Position numbers and translations under genes: made by a program. The notes under the pieces are model-generated. The model was not told the DNA's origin and searched no databases. It saw nothing but the letters and a program-made list of their open reading frames with translations. Positions 1 through 8,700 of a stretch of DNA of 64,000 nucleotides are shown in pieces; the stretch's first letter is position 1; each line of letters opens with the position of its first letter. Origin of the DNA: JBCCIM01 sp965263205 (GTDB lineage: Bacteria; Bacteroidota; Rhodothermia; Rhodothermales; JAHQVL01). The stretch lies in NCBI GenBank assembly GCA_965263205.1, contig CBDHHF010000011.1:62001-126000 (forward strand), read 5' to 3'.

Positions 1-1758
1 GCTGAAATAGCTAAGTCGCAAGCCGGGCTGGATCAGCCAACGGTTGTCCGGTTGCCAGTTGTCTTGCACGTAGGTTGCTACTTCAAATGCATTCAGATCG
101 CTCACCTGATCTTGGTATTTGGTTGAGCTTTCAGAACGCTGAAGGGTTGAAATGAGTGAACTGTTGAACGTGTGGCCGATGACCTGAAAGCCGCCCTGCA
201 GATGGTGCGTGCTCGAGAGGAAAAAGTCAACATCGGAGCGCAGGCCGAGGTCTTTGACGCGTACGTGGTAGCGTGATTGTACCAGCGAACTACTTGTGGG
301 GCGCACAAGCTCGCTTTCTGTTGCGTTGTAACTGGTTCGGTAAGCTGTCGTGGTAAATAGGAGTCGATCCGTATGCACGTATTGATGTTGCATACTGTAC
401 AATCGGTTGCCCCAGTTATGCTCCACCTCGAAAAACAGGTCGGCCGGCCGCAGCCATGATGAGAAGTCTAGCGACAAATCAAACGGAAGTCGCAAGTCTA
501 ATTCATCACCACCTGAATAGTACGTAAACGAAAGTTTATGGCGTCGATTGGGGCGGAAGCTCAGTTTAGACGTCAGGTCTGAAAAATGATAGCCTGTACG
601 CAACGTGTCGCGCCGGCCAGACGCATCCTGCACAGGATGCTCGGTACCGATAACTTTATCGAGATAGGAGCGCCGGCCCGAAATCATAAACGAAGTCCGC
701 TTGGTCAGCGGGCTTTCAATCATAAACCTGCCGCTCAGGAGGCTGAAACTGGCGATTGTTTTTGGATTGGCACGGTTGCCATCTTTCAGTCTTACATCCA
801 GCACAGACGCCAGCCGGCCGCCATGCTGTGCAGGGAACGAGCCACGATACAGCTTAATGCGATCGAATGAGTCGGTTTGAAAGGTGGAAACGAGGTTGAA
901 TGCGTGCCAGGGGTGGTAGATAGGCGCGCCATCTAACAAATAGAGATTTTGATCAGCGAGGCCGCCGCGGATGAGCAAATCATTGTTGAACACGCCGGCT
1001 TTGTGTACCCCCGGTGTCCATTGAAGCGTCTGAAAAAGGTCTTTCTCTCCACCAAAGTTGGGTACCCTGTCGAGGTCCTGAATATTTAGCGCAACCAAAC
1101 CTGGCACCGCGGCCAAGTCGGTCTCTTCGTCCCCTTGTGCTTCGATAAGAACCGTTGTTGCCTCAAGTGCAATAGGTTGCAGATAAATAGCAAAAGGCTG
1201 GGTTTTGGGGTAGATACGTGTCCGCGCAGTTTTATATCCGATGTAGGAAACGTGCGCATAGTAAACCGTATCCTGTTTCTGGGTAAACGAGAACCGCCCA
1301 CTTCGATCGGACGTTGTCCCGCGTCTGATATCCGGAATGTAAATGTGGGCTCCAGGTAGAGCTGTGCCCGTTACTGCATCGAGAACGCGGCCTTGAATCA
1401 GCGGGGGCAGGTAGGCCTCTGGGGCATCAATAGCGCCGGATGCCGGCCGCAATGGGGCCAGCAGGTATTGGCGAGCATGTAGCCGTTTTGCAAAGATGTT
1501 ACTTTCTTTGAGCAGGCAATTTAATGCGGCCTCGGTGTCGGCACCGGCATATGTACAGGTTGTGTTGTGTTGGGATACAAGTTTTACCGCATAGATGAAG
1601 TCGACGCCGGTTTGTGCGCCAAGCGTGGTAAGAGCTTGCGTAAGGGGAGCTTTCTCAAAATCAAGGTCAATAGTCTGCGCGTTCGAGGCCAAAGGGCTCG
1701 AAAAAAGGATAAGCAGCGCAATCGCCTGTAGTCTGAAATTGTGTAAGAAATGCTTCAC
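1..1758 (-). CDS. STN-domain TonB-dependent outer-membrane receptor, C-terminus missing
   Basis: Open on the minus strand from a GTG at 1758 through the left edge, 586 codons with no stop. The start is followed by a signal peptide (hydrophobic ALLILF core, cut near SNAQ). No in-frame ATG lies upstream, so GTG is preferred; no clear Shine-Dalgarno is visible. Order of domains: STN (about residues 22-95, LTQALTTLGAQTGVDFIYAV), carboxypeptidase-regulatory-like domain (about 128-210, GRVLDAVTGTALPGAHIYI), TonB plug (about 225-340, with LIRGG and LYLLDGAPIYH), then the first barrel strands. STN receptors pass ligand binding to a FecR-type anti-sigma factor, and a FecR gene lies directly upstream (1995-3170), so this is probably a regulated importer. 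The ligand cannot be told from the sequence. Confidence 0.9.
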   Translation of the reverse strand, partial: MKHFLHNFRLQAIALLILFSSPLASNAQTIDLDFEKAPLTQALTTLGAQTGVDFIYAVKLVSQHNTTCTYAGADTEAALNCLLKESNIFAKRLHARQYLLAPLRPASGAIDAPEAYLPPLIQGRVLDAVTGTALPGAHIYIPDIRRGTTSDRSGRFSFTQKQDTVYYAHVSYIGYKTARTRIYPKTQPFAIYLQPIALEATTVLIEAQGDEETDLAAVPGLVALNIQDLDRVPNFGGEKDLFQTLQWTPGVHKAGVFNNDLLIRGGLADQNLYLLDGAPIYHPWHAFNLVSTFQTDSFDRIKLYRGSFPAQHGGRLASVLDVRLKDGNRANPKTIASFSLLSGRFMIESPLTKRTSFMISGRRSYLDKVIGTEHPVQDASGRRDTLRTGYHFSDLTSKLSFRPNRRHKLSFTYYSGGDELDLRLPFDLSLDFSSWLRPADLFFEVEHNWGNRLYSMQHQYVHTDRLLFTTTAYRTSYNATESELVRPTSSSLVQSRYHVRVKDLGLRSDVDFFLSSTHHLQGGFQVIGHTFNSSLISTLQRSESSTKYQDQVSDLNAFEVATYVQDNWQPDNRWLIQPGLRLSYFS

Positions 1759-1994
1759 GTGCGGCAGATCAGCAGTGATACAGCATAAAATACAACGCGT
1801 CGGCCCAAGGGTTCAATGGCTGCGTGGGGGATGCTCTATTCTTCGATGAACCTTGGTATTCTTGCCGGCTTGTGAGATTAAGACGCCAAGAGGCTGGACT
1901 ATGTTACATCAAGCCTGTTTTATATGCAGACGGTTGGCGTATAAAGAGATGGGATTTGTCGTTTTGCAGGGATATGCTGACAAATGCGCAGCGA

Positions 1995-3170
1995 TTATCG
2001 TTTTAACACAAATGTGTTTTCGCCAGTGGTTTCGACGCGTGCGCCGAGTGTAGCCGCGAGGTTGTCGAGAATTTCGTCCACAGAGAGGGTATCTGGATCG
2101 TATGTGGCAACCCACTGCTCATCAAGCAATTGCGGATCGATGGTGACATCGACGTTATAATAGTCGCTCAGATGCGCCGCAACTTCGTCGAGCGGGGTAT
2201 CATGAAAAACCAACAACCCGGTCCAGCTTAACATATCCGTCAGGTCTACAATAGACTCTGGATTGCTGGGGGCGCTTCTGCGGGGTACACGTGTCATTTG
2301 ACCCGGCGTAAGCAGGATGTTTTCGCCCCGGCGTTTACGAGAAGATACTTCCACCTGGCCGGCGGTGAGGATAACCGTAGTCAGCGAACGGTCTGCTTCG
2401 ATGCTAAACCGGGTGCCCGTTGCTTCCGTTAAAGCGGTTGACGTTTGGACAACAAAAGGTGCTGTTTGCGGCGCAATGTCAAAAAATGCCCGGCCTTTGA
2501 GTTCAATTTCCCGGTTTTTGCTGAATACATCTTCGTGCTTGGTATAGGAAAGTTTAGATTTTCCAAACAATCGCACGGTTGAGCCATCGGTTAATTCAAC
2601 AACCTTGAACTCCCCTGGAGATGTTTTTACGATTTCCAGGTTCTGGCTCCGCCACGTTAGAATACTTACTGTTGCGATGAGCGCCAGTACGGTAAAAACG
2701 GACGCAAAACGATTAAATGAAGGGTTGCTGAAAGGTCTGGTCCGGCGGGCTGGTTTAGCTGCTTCACGGTCGGGAGCAATAGCAAGCGGTGCCGGCTGCT
2801 CAGATGCGTTTGCAAGGTCATCCCATACGCTGAGGAAGTCAGAACGCGCGTGCTTAATGTCTTCAATGACATCCGAGAGGCCAGGATGGGCAGTTAAAGC
2901 GCCTTCTAATTCTGCCTGCGCTGCGGTTAGTGCCGTACGCTCTTCATCAGAGAGTAGACCGTCATCTTCCTGCGAAAGTGCCTGCAGTACGAGTAAATCG
3001 CGGTTTGGGAGGTGTGTGGTTAGGCTTGCCCGAACTTTATGCTGTAAGCCCCGCCATCGCTCAAACGAACGGGTCAATTTGGGGTCTTTTTCTATTTCAG
3101 CAAAAAGCGCGTTTTGTTTTTCGACGGACAGATCATCGAAAAAAATAATCGCTTCTAAAACGTCGTTCAT
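1995..3170 (-). CDS. FecR-family anti-sigma/transmembrane signal transducer
   Basis: 391 residues. The N-terminal cytoplasmic part (1-150) is acidic and helical; one membrane segment lies at about 156-174 (VFTVLALIATVSILTW); then a periplasmic FecR domain (about 180-285, with a GEFKVVELTDGSTVRLFGKS stretch) and a C-terminal STN-like/DUF4974-type domain (about 330-391, TPLDEVAAHLSDYYNVDV). FecR proteins hold an ECF sigma factor at the membrane and release it when the partner receptor binds ligand. The partner is most likely the STN receptor 236 bp downstream on the same strand. No ECF sigma gene is adjacent: the upstream neighbours are the small-peptide genes. The sigma factor must be encoded elsewhere, or regulation is non-standard. 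Confidence 0.88.
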   Translation of the reverse strand: MNDVLEAIIFFDDLSVEKQNALFAEIEKDPKLTRSFERWRGLQHKVRASLTTHLPNRDLLVLQALSQEDDGLLSDEERTALTAAQAELEGALTAHPGLSDVIEDIKHARSDFLSVWDDLANASEQPAPLAIAPDREAAKPARRTRPFSNPSFNRFASVFTVLALIATVSILTWRSQNLEIVKTSPGEFKVVELTDGSTVRLFGKSKLSYTKHEDVFSKNREIELKGRAFFDIAPQTAPFVVQTSTALTEATGTRFSIEADRSLTTVILTAGQVEVSSRKRRGENILLTPGQMTRVPRRSAPSNPESIVDLTDMLSWTGLLVFHDTPLDEVAAHLSDYYNVDVTIDPQLLDEQWVATYDPDTLSVDEILDNLAATLGARVETTGENTFVLKR

Positions 3171-3289
3171 TGTCGACTAAGGCAGCGTTGTATCAAACAG
3201 GAGAAATATAACAATTGGGCTTTGTGAAGCATGTGAGCGTTTTTAAAGCCGCTTTACCTCTATGAAAAGTAACAGTAGCAGTTAAGGCA

Positions 3290-3329
3290 AAATAAAAAAA
3301 GCCCGGACAGTCATGAGTGCCCGGGCTTT
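3290..3329 (-). terminator. Rho-independent terminator of the peptide array
   Basis: Read on the minus strand: AAAGCCCGG, a 13-base loop, CCGGGCTTT, then a run of T (TTTTATTTT). It lies 29 bp past the stop of the last peptide gene (3358) and before fecR, separating the two units. Confidence 0.85.
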
Positions 3330-3357
3330 GTGCTGCAGCATGAGCTGAAGCACGTCT

Positions 3358-3519
3358 TTAGAGATTACGTCCGTTAGAGCACTCGTTTTCGCAATCGGTT
3401 TGCGAAGGTGGTGCTTCTGGTCCGGCAAGATCAGCCGCATTGCAACCGAAAAGCATGGTGGATCCGGCGAAGAGTGTGATGACGAAGAGTGATTTGGCAA
3501 AATGTGTGACACGTTTCAT
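3358..3519 (-). CDS. small Cys-containing lipopeptide, array copy A (53 aa)
   Basis: Most diverged and last-transcribed member of the six-copy array. It begins MKRVTHFAKSLF where the others begin MKSIKSLF, then shares the hydrophobic signal core, the lipobox-like MLFGC and nearly the whole mature part (APPSQTDCENECSNGRNL). The C-terminal 12 residues DCENECSNGRNL are the same as in the other intact copies although the DNA and signal peptide differ, which suggests selection on the mature peptide. Predicted to be exported and, if the LFGC lipobox is used, lipid-anchored. Function unknown. Confidence 0.75.
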   Translation of the reverse strand: MKRVTHFAKSLFVITLFAGSTMLFGCNAADLAGPEAPPSQTDCENECSNGRNL

Positions 3520-3561
3520 AGGGATTACCTCTGAGAAGATTGAGCCTGAAAGTGATTAGAA

Positions 3562-3711
3562 TTAGAGATTGCGTCCGTTAGAGCACTCGTTTTCGCAGTC
3601 GGTCTGTGACTGCGGTGCTTCAGGTCCGGCCAGGTCAGCGGCATTGCATCCGAAGAGCATGGTAGATCCTGCAAAGAGTGCGATGATGAAGAGCGATTTG
3701 ATCGATTTCAT
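3562..3711 (-). CDS. small Cys-containing lipopeptide, array copy B (49 aa)
   Basis: 49 residues: MKSIKSLFIIALFAGSTMLF, then GCNAADLAGPEAPQSQTD and CENECSNGRNL. Signal peptide with lipobox-like LFGC (Cys22); the mature peptide is 28 residues with three Cys (lipobox Cys plus CxxxC) and three acidic residues close to the CxxxC. An AAAGG sequence 8 bases before the ATG is a plausible ribosome site and is kept in copies C, D and E. Encoded in a 203-bp unit repeated almost exactly in copies C and D. No family recognised. Confidence 0.75.
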   Translation of the reverse strand: MKSIKSLFIIALFAGSTMLFGCNAADLAGPEAPQSQTDCENECSNGRNL

Positions 3712-3764
3712 GGTGATTACCTTTGGAAAACTTGGGTTTAGGAATGTGAATTGGCGTGTTCGAA

Positions 3765-3914
3765 TTAGAGGTTGCGTCCGTTAGAGCACTCGTTTTCGCA
3801 GTCGGTCTGTGACTGCGGTGCTTCAGGTCCGGCCAGGTCAGCAGCGTTGCATCCGAAGAGCATGGTAGAACTGGCGAAGAGTGCGATGATGAAGAGCGAT
3901 TTGATCGATTTCAT
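3765..3914 (-). CDS. small Cys-containing lipopeptide, array copy C (49 aa)
   Basis: Same length and sequence as copy B except Ser for Gly at position 15 in the signal peptide (LFASST). The start is set at the MKSIK methionine because the upstream in-frame extension is the repeated intergenic spacer. The mature peptide is identical to copies B and D. Confidence 0.75.
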   Translation of the reverse strand: MKSIKSLFIIALFASSTMLFGCNAADLAGPEAPQSQTDCENECSNGRNL

Positions 3915-3967
3915 GGTGATTACCTTTGGAAAACTTGGGTTTAGGAATGTGAATTGGCGTGTTCGAA

Positions 3968-4117
3968 TTAGAGGTTGCGTCCGTTCGAGCACTCGTTTTC
4001 GCAGTCGGTTTGTGACTGCGGTGCTTCAGGTCCGGCCAGATCAGCGGCATTGCATCCGAAGAGCATGGTAGAACCGGCGAAGAGTGCGATGATGAAGAGC
4101 GATTTGATCGATTTCAT
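3968..4117 (-). CDS. small Cys-containing lipopeptide, array copy D (49 aa)
   Basis: Product identical to copy B. The spacer before its ATG (4118-4170) matches those before B and C, so B, C and D are products of recent tandem duplication. Lipobox-like LFGC, then the same CxxxC tail. Confidence 0.75.
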   Translation of the reverse strand: MKSIKSLFIIALFAGSTMLFGCNAADLAGPEAPQSQTDCENECSNGRNL

Positions 4118-4170
4118 GGTGATTACCTTTGGAAAACTTGGGTTTAGGAATGTGAATTGGCGTGTTCGAA

Positions 4171-4318
4171 TTAGAGGTTGCGTCCGTTGGAGCACTCGTT
4201 TTCGCAATCGTTTTGGGTTTGCGGTGCTTCAGGTCCTGCCAGTCAGCAGCGTTGATCCGAAGAGCATGGTAGAACCGGCAAAGAGTGCGATGATGAAGAG
4301 TGATTTGATCGATTTCAT
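4171..4318 (-). pseudogene. array copy E, frameshifted lipopeptide gene
   Basis: Aligned with copy D, this copy lacks one base in the 'gccaggtcagc' stretch and one in 'gttgcatccg' (plus-strand view). The net loss of two bases shifts the frame just before the lipobox Cys. The predicted product is 29 residues, ending FGSTLLTGRT, with no lipobox Cys and no CENEC tail. The old frame downstream still reads DCENECSNGRNL up to the stop at 4171, so the damage looks recent. The two deletions could also be sequencing errors within a repeat. Confidence 0.7.
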
Positions 4319-4375
4319 GGTGATTACCTTTGGAAAATTTGGGTTTGAGAAAGCCTGTGAATTAGCGTGTTCGAA

Positions 4376-4525
4376 TTAGAGATTGCGTCCGTTGGAGCAC
4401 TCGTTTTCACAATCGTTTTGGGTTTGCGGAGCTTCTGGCCCGGCCAGGTCAGCGGCATTGCATCCGAAGAGCATGGTAGAACCGGCAAAGAGTGCGATGA
4501 TGAAAAATGACTTAATCGATTTCAT
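4376..4525 (-). CDS. small Cys-containing lipopeptide, array copy F (49 aa), first of the array
   Basis: Promoter-proximal copy. Sequence MKSIKSFFIIALFAGSTMLF, then GCNAADLAGPEAPQTQND and CENECSNGRNL. It differs from copy B at three positions (F7, T35, N37) and keeps the lipobox-like LFGC and CxxxC. Its upstream region is unlike the internal spacers, so the promoter probably lies between 4526 and 4676. Confidence 0.75.
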   Translation of the reverse strand: MKSIKSFFIIALFAGSTMLFGCNAADLAGPEAPQTQNDCENECSNGRNL

Positions 4526-4676
4526 GGTATTTGTCTGGTTGTTGAGCAAGGGAAAAAGTGGCCACAGAAAAATGGCCGGCGAAAAAAGGGTGCACGCAAA
4601 CATTGCATGGGCCTGCCTGTGGCAAGCGCATGGTTAGAGAAAATTGGGTAATTGCAGCGCTTCTACAGCGCGCGTC

Positions 4677-4937
4677 CTACAGGTTATGCTTGTTGAGTGG
4701 CTCGGTAGAAGTTGTCGTTCTGACCGTCTTGGGCTTGTTTTTTAGTTTTTCTCGGTGCGCGTCGGCATCAAAACCGTCTTGCTTACCCAGGTTTGGTCTG
4801 TTGTAGGGCCTTGGCTCCGGATCAGATGTGTGTAGATTGCCTGCAACGGGTGCTGTGCCGGCAAAAGAAGCCATGGGTGCGGCAAAAGAAGTTGCCACAA
4901 AAAACAGAACTACGGAAATAACTTGTGAGCGTCTCAT
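4677..4937 (-). CDS. small exported protein, unknown function (86 aa)
   Basis: N-terminal signal peptide (MRRSQVISVVLFFVATSFAA, cut near ASFA), then about 60 polar residues rich in Asn, Pro, Lys and Thr with no Cys. It is transcribed in the same direction and just upstream of the lipopeptide array, and like those peptides it ends in Asn-Leu (NKHNL versus NGRNL). No family recognised. Signal peptide and placement support a real gene; co-transcription with the array is inference. Confidence 0.55.
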   Translation of the reverse strand: MRRSQVISVVLFFVATSFAAPMASFAGTAPVAGNLHTSDPEPRPYNRPNLGKQDGFDADAHREKLKNKPKTVRTTTSTEPLNKHNL

Positions 4938-5270
4938 GTCGCTTGCTGTTGTGTTTGTCAGATTTAAGTAAGGTGGTGCCCGCCAGTTTTTGAGCGTACT
5001 GCTCTTTCCGGCAAGACATAGCTACTGATCAGTCCAGGATGGGGCATGGACTCACCAGATAGTGCATTTTGTGGGTCAATCTGACAGAGCGAAATCGAGA
5101 TTTCGAAAAGGAGAATTGATTTTGAAGAGAGGTGTAAATGCACTACGTGTAAAGTAAAATCTATCTTGTAAGGCTTTTTCTATAAGCTTACTGGGCTAGT
5201 GTGAAGACAAAGAAAAGCTGCTAAAGATTAGACGATCCTAAAAAAATAAAGCCCACAGCGTTACAACAAA

Positions 5271-5299
5271 TTCACATTGAAATTGTTTTGTGCTATATT
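5271..5299 (+). promoter_or_regulatory. sigma70-like promoter candidate
   Basis: TTCACA (5271-5276), a 17-base spacer, then TATATT (5294-5299): one mismatch from each consensus hexamer with optimal spacing. It points toward the small ORF at 5384 and the kinase at 5702. This phylum often uses a different housekeeping consensus, which lowers confidence. Confidence 0.4.
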
Positions 5300-5383
5300 A
5301 ACTCGTTGCTACAACATTGAGTTGGAGGACCTTTTAAATAGCAAAAGGGATTCCAAAGCTGGCACGCTGGTTCGAAGATTCTT

Positions 5384-5554
5384 ATGGAAATTATTCGTTA
5401 CAGATGTCCTTGGTATGACTTTAATGTTAGTGAGTCATTAAACAATTTGTTGGTTCTGTATTGTGGACACCAAGCCACTGTATGGATTGCAGGCATTGAA
5501 TCTGTTTCGCTTAAAAAAGTGAAACCTAACTTTCTGCACTGTGTAATTGGGTAA
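5384..5554 (+). CDS. possible small protein, 56 aa, unknown
   Basis: ATG at 5384, 56 codons, stop TAA at 5552-5554. Sequence includes RYRCPWYDFNVSESLNNLL and VLYCGHQATVWIAGIESVSL. A GGAGG lies upstream (about 5325) but too far to be its ribosome site. The ORF ends inside the first copy of the 17-bp direct repeat. Three Cys and no signal peptide. It may be chance; there is no homology to lean on. Confidence 0.25.
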   Translation: MEIIRYRCPWYDFNVSESLNNLLVLYCGHQATVWIAGIESVSLKKVKPNFLHCVIG

Positions 5555-5571
5555 ACTGTGTAATTGGGTAA
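5538..5571 (+). repeat. 17-bp direct repeat, two exact copies
   Basis: The unit ACTGTGTAATTGGGTAA occurs twice head to tail (5538-5554 and 5555-5571) and runs straight into the palindrome at 5568-5585. Possible regulator-binding iterons upstream of the sensor kinase. Confidence 0.6.
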
Positions 5572-5585
5572 ACTGCGCAGTTTAC
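5568..5585. promoter_or_regulatory. 18-bp perfect palindrome, operator candidate
   Basis: GTAAACTGCGCAGTTTAC equals its own reverse complement. It sits 117 bp before the preferred kinase start (5702) and 269 bp after the promoter-like pair, and overlaps the direct repeat. A dimeric regulator site is likely; which regulator is unknown. Confidence 0.5.
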
Positions 5586-5701
5586 TACATCTAGCCCCCT
5601 ATCGCCCGGTCTTCGGTGCTTTCGTTCGTCCATAAATGGACGCCCCCACGTTAACGGCTATTCTCCTGCATCCCACAGGTGTCTGTATTTGTCGGGTTTC
5701 C

Positions 5702-8700
5702 ATGCGTTACGCATTGTTACATAGTTTATTGTTTGTATTGGTGCTTGCTAGCCCCAAGGTGGCAGCGCAATCCATTCAGGCACATGAATACGCCGGCCAG
5801 GCCTTTGGTTTAAAACACTACGAGCGCGAATCCCTTCCAAATCTGGGCCAGAACTGGTCGATTGCCCAGGACGATCGAGGTGTCATTTATATAGCAAACA
5901 GTGGTGGTATCCTCGAATATGATGCTGCCGCCTGGCGTATCATTCATGTCCCCGATTCTGCGACGGTATTTTCTGTAGGGAAAAGCAACGATGGTGTGAT
6001 ACATGCCGGTGCCCGGGACGAGTTTGGGCACCTTATTCCGGATTCAACCGGTACCCTGGTGTATCAGTCACTTTTGCCATTTTTACCCGAAAGCGATACG
6101 CTACGATTTGGAGAGATCTGGAACACGGAGGCTACAAGCAATAGCGTGTTTTTTCAGTCTAATTCCCACCTCTTTCGCTGGGATGGGAGTGAAATTACGA
6201 CCTGGCGCTCAAGCGAGCGTCTGCACACCTCTTTCGCTGTTAATGACACTTTCTATGTGAAGCGCGATGGCATAGGCATCATGGCTGTAGATGGTGACTC
6301 TTTAAGGTTGGTGCCCGGTTCAGAGCAGTTTGCCAATCACCGTGTTGTATTCATGGGGACTACCGATTCGACATCGGTACGTATCTATTTGCAGAAAGGA
6401 CTCGAGGGACCTCTGGAAGCCTATCGATATGATGCGAACGGTTTTACGACGTTACCACTTGATCTGCATCTTGATAACAAAGACGAGGTCTATACCTTTT
6501 ATCATGGTAGCGTTTTGCCTTCAGGCTATGTCGCGTTAGCAACGCTCTATCACGGTGTGTTTTTGCTTGATGGAGAGGGTGATTTAATCGAGACCTTGGA
6601 TGTTGATCGCGCGGTCAATGAAGATGTCAATGCCACATTTGTTGATGCCCAAGGCGGCTTATGGTTGGCACACAACAATACTGGTGTGACATACATGGCT
6701 TCTCCCGCAGCACTTTCTTCGTACGGTGCTGCAGAGGGGCTAAAAGGGGCCGTGAACGATATACATCGCCATAATGGCCAATTGTATGTTGCTACCAATG
6801 ATGGTTTGTTCGTGTTGAAAGATCGTATCGGTAAAGCAAAAACAGCCACCGATCAGGAGCATTTTCAACGAGTAAAAACTTCAGGTATATCAGCAGGCAT
6901 ATTTTGGGATCTCTATTCAGAAGAAGACGCGCTGTACGTAGCCTCAGAATACGGCGTGATTCGGGTTACAGAAAATCGCCGGCGCGAGTTGTTTGCTGAT
7001 ATCGTTGCCTTCGAGGTGCCAGACAAACCTGGTGTTTTATTAAAATCGCGGTTTTATCCTTCTCGCATGTATGTGGGGTTGGATAAAGGGTGGGGGATGA
7101 TGTCCCTTGACAGTTCAGATTTCCCTGAGGAGAAACACCGTGAAATAGGACGGAAAGTCTCTTCGATGTATGAGGCGGCTGACGGATCACTTTGGGTGGG
7201 CACTACAGAGCCGGCTGAACTTTGGCGCATTACCTTTGATTCTGCAGGTGAATTGAACAAGACCGTCCGGGTTGCAGACGGAAAGGCAATGGGTGTTACG
7301 CAACTTCGGGTTACCGACGTTGGTGGTAAACTGGGAGTTGTTGCGCTGCCGCAAGGGATCTACAGACCCGTTGAGAATGAAATTGTTGGCGAATTTGATC
7401 TCGTTCCTGATGAGGATTTTGACGAACTGATTAATGCCGGCCTATCAGCCAGTAATCCGGTTCTCGATGTTGTGAGCGAAGGTGCAGCTGGCTATTGGAC
7501 CCTATACCGCGACCGTATCGAGCATATACACACAACTTCGGATAAGACCCATACAGAAGTGTTGGCACCGGACATCATGTTGCCAGAATGGGGTAAAATT
7601 CGAGCGCTGCACGCTGAGCCGAATGGGGCTTTGTGGTTGAGTAGCTCACGGGAACGACCGCTCTTTAAATTTAATCGCAATATTCTGCCCAACGCCGGCC
7701 TGTCGGAAGCGCCGGATCCCATCATCCGTCGAATCACAATTCCGTCAGCTGACTCGTTGTATGGCGGCGCTTTCTCGCGCACCGTGACAGCGGCTAAATT
7801 TCAGAAAGGGAAATGGTTGGCCATGGACCTGTCACATCAGGACAATGACATCCGGTTTGACTTTACGCTGCCGATGTATAGCAAAGCTGATCAGGTCGAG
7901 TTTCGGTACATGCTTGAAGGGCATGATAACAAATGGTCCGCCTGGAGCAATGATACGTTTGCCGATTTTCGGAATATTTCCCCGGGACGGTTAACGTTTA
8001 AACTTGAGTCCCGTGTTGGCGGGTTGCCTTCAGGAGAAGCTGCCCTTGTGCCATTCAGGATTAAAGCACCGTGGTTCTGGAGTTGGTGGTCGATTTCGCT
8101 GTATGCCCTTTTCCTCGGGTTTAGCCTGTTGCAATTTGTTCGTTTTCAGCGCGCCAAGAAGGAACTGGTGTTGTTAAATATTGAGCGCGAGCTTAATGGC
8201 CGGCTTCAACTCGCAAACACGCAGCTTCGCTCAGCAAATGCAAGTCTCGAGCAGGCCAACCAGATGAAAGATGAGTTCCTTGCGAACGCCTCGCATGAAC
8301 TGCGCACACCGTTGACGGCGATTCTCGGGTTTACTTCGGTACTCAAAGAAGAGGTGCCCGATGAAAACCTTGAATTCTTGGGGCTCATTGATGAGAACGG
8401 CAAACGGTTGTTGAAAACGATCAATTCGTTGCTCGATCTTGCGAAACTAAGGGCCGGCATGTTTGAGCTGAATTTTGATCGTTTTGAGATTGGTGAGAAA
8501 ACGGAAGAAGTAGTCGATCTGCTCACGCAACTGGCAAAAAACCGCAATCTCACCCTGAACGTTAACTTGCCACCCGAGCGGATCATGGTGCGGCTCGATG
8601 AAGACTGCTATGAACGCATTTTGTATAACCTGGTCGGAAATGCCATCAAATTTACCCAGGAAGGCGGCGTGCGGATTGACATCGAAAAAGATGTAGACAA

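Larger units (their letters stand above)
3562..4170 (-). repeat. three near-identical 203-bp tandem units (copies B-D with spacers)
   Basis: Units 3562-3764, 3765-3967 and 3968-4170 are each 203 bp (150-bp gene plus 53-bp spacer) and nearly identical, spacers included. Flanking units (A, E, F) are related but diverged. The pattern fits unequal crossing-over expanding a small-gene array. Confidence 0.85.
4938..5701. other. long intergenic region between divergent small-peptide genes and sensor kinase
   Basis: About 760 bp, AT-richer than its surroundings. It holds a promoter-like pair (5271-5299), a possible 56-codon gene (5384-5554), a 17-bp direct repeat (5538-5571) and an 18-bp palindrome (5568-5585), each listed separately. 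Nothing else recognisable. Confidence 0.6.

Noticed and set aside
2605..3180. 191-codon plus-strand frame opposite fecR
   Set aside because: Fully antisense to the FecR gene, with Ser/Arg-rich sequence typical of a complementary-strand shadow; no domain.
3358..4525. Tandem repeats as a possible CRISPR array
   Set aside because: Units are 203 bp, include open reading frames, and have no short repeat-spacer pattern.
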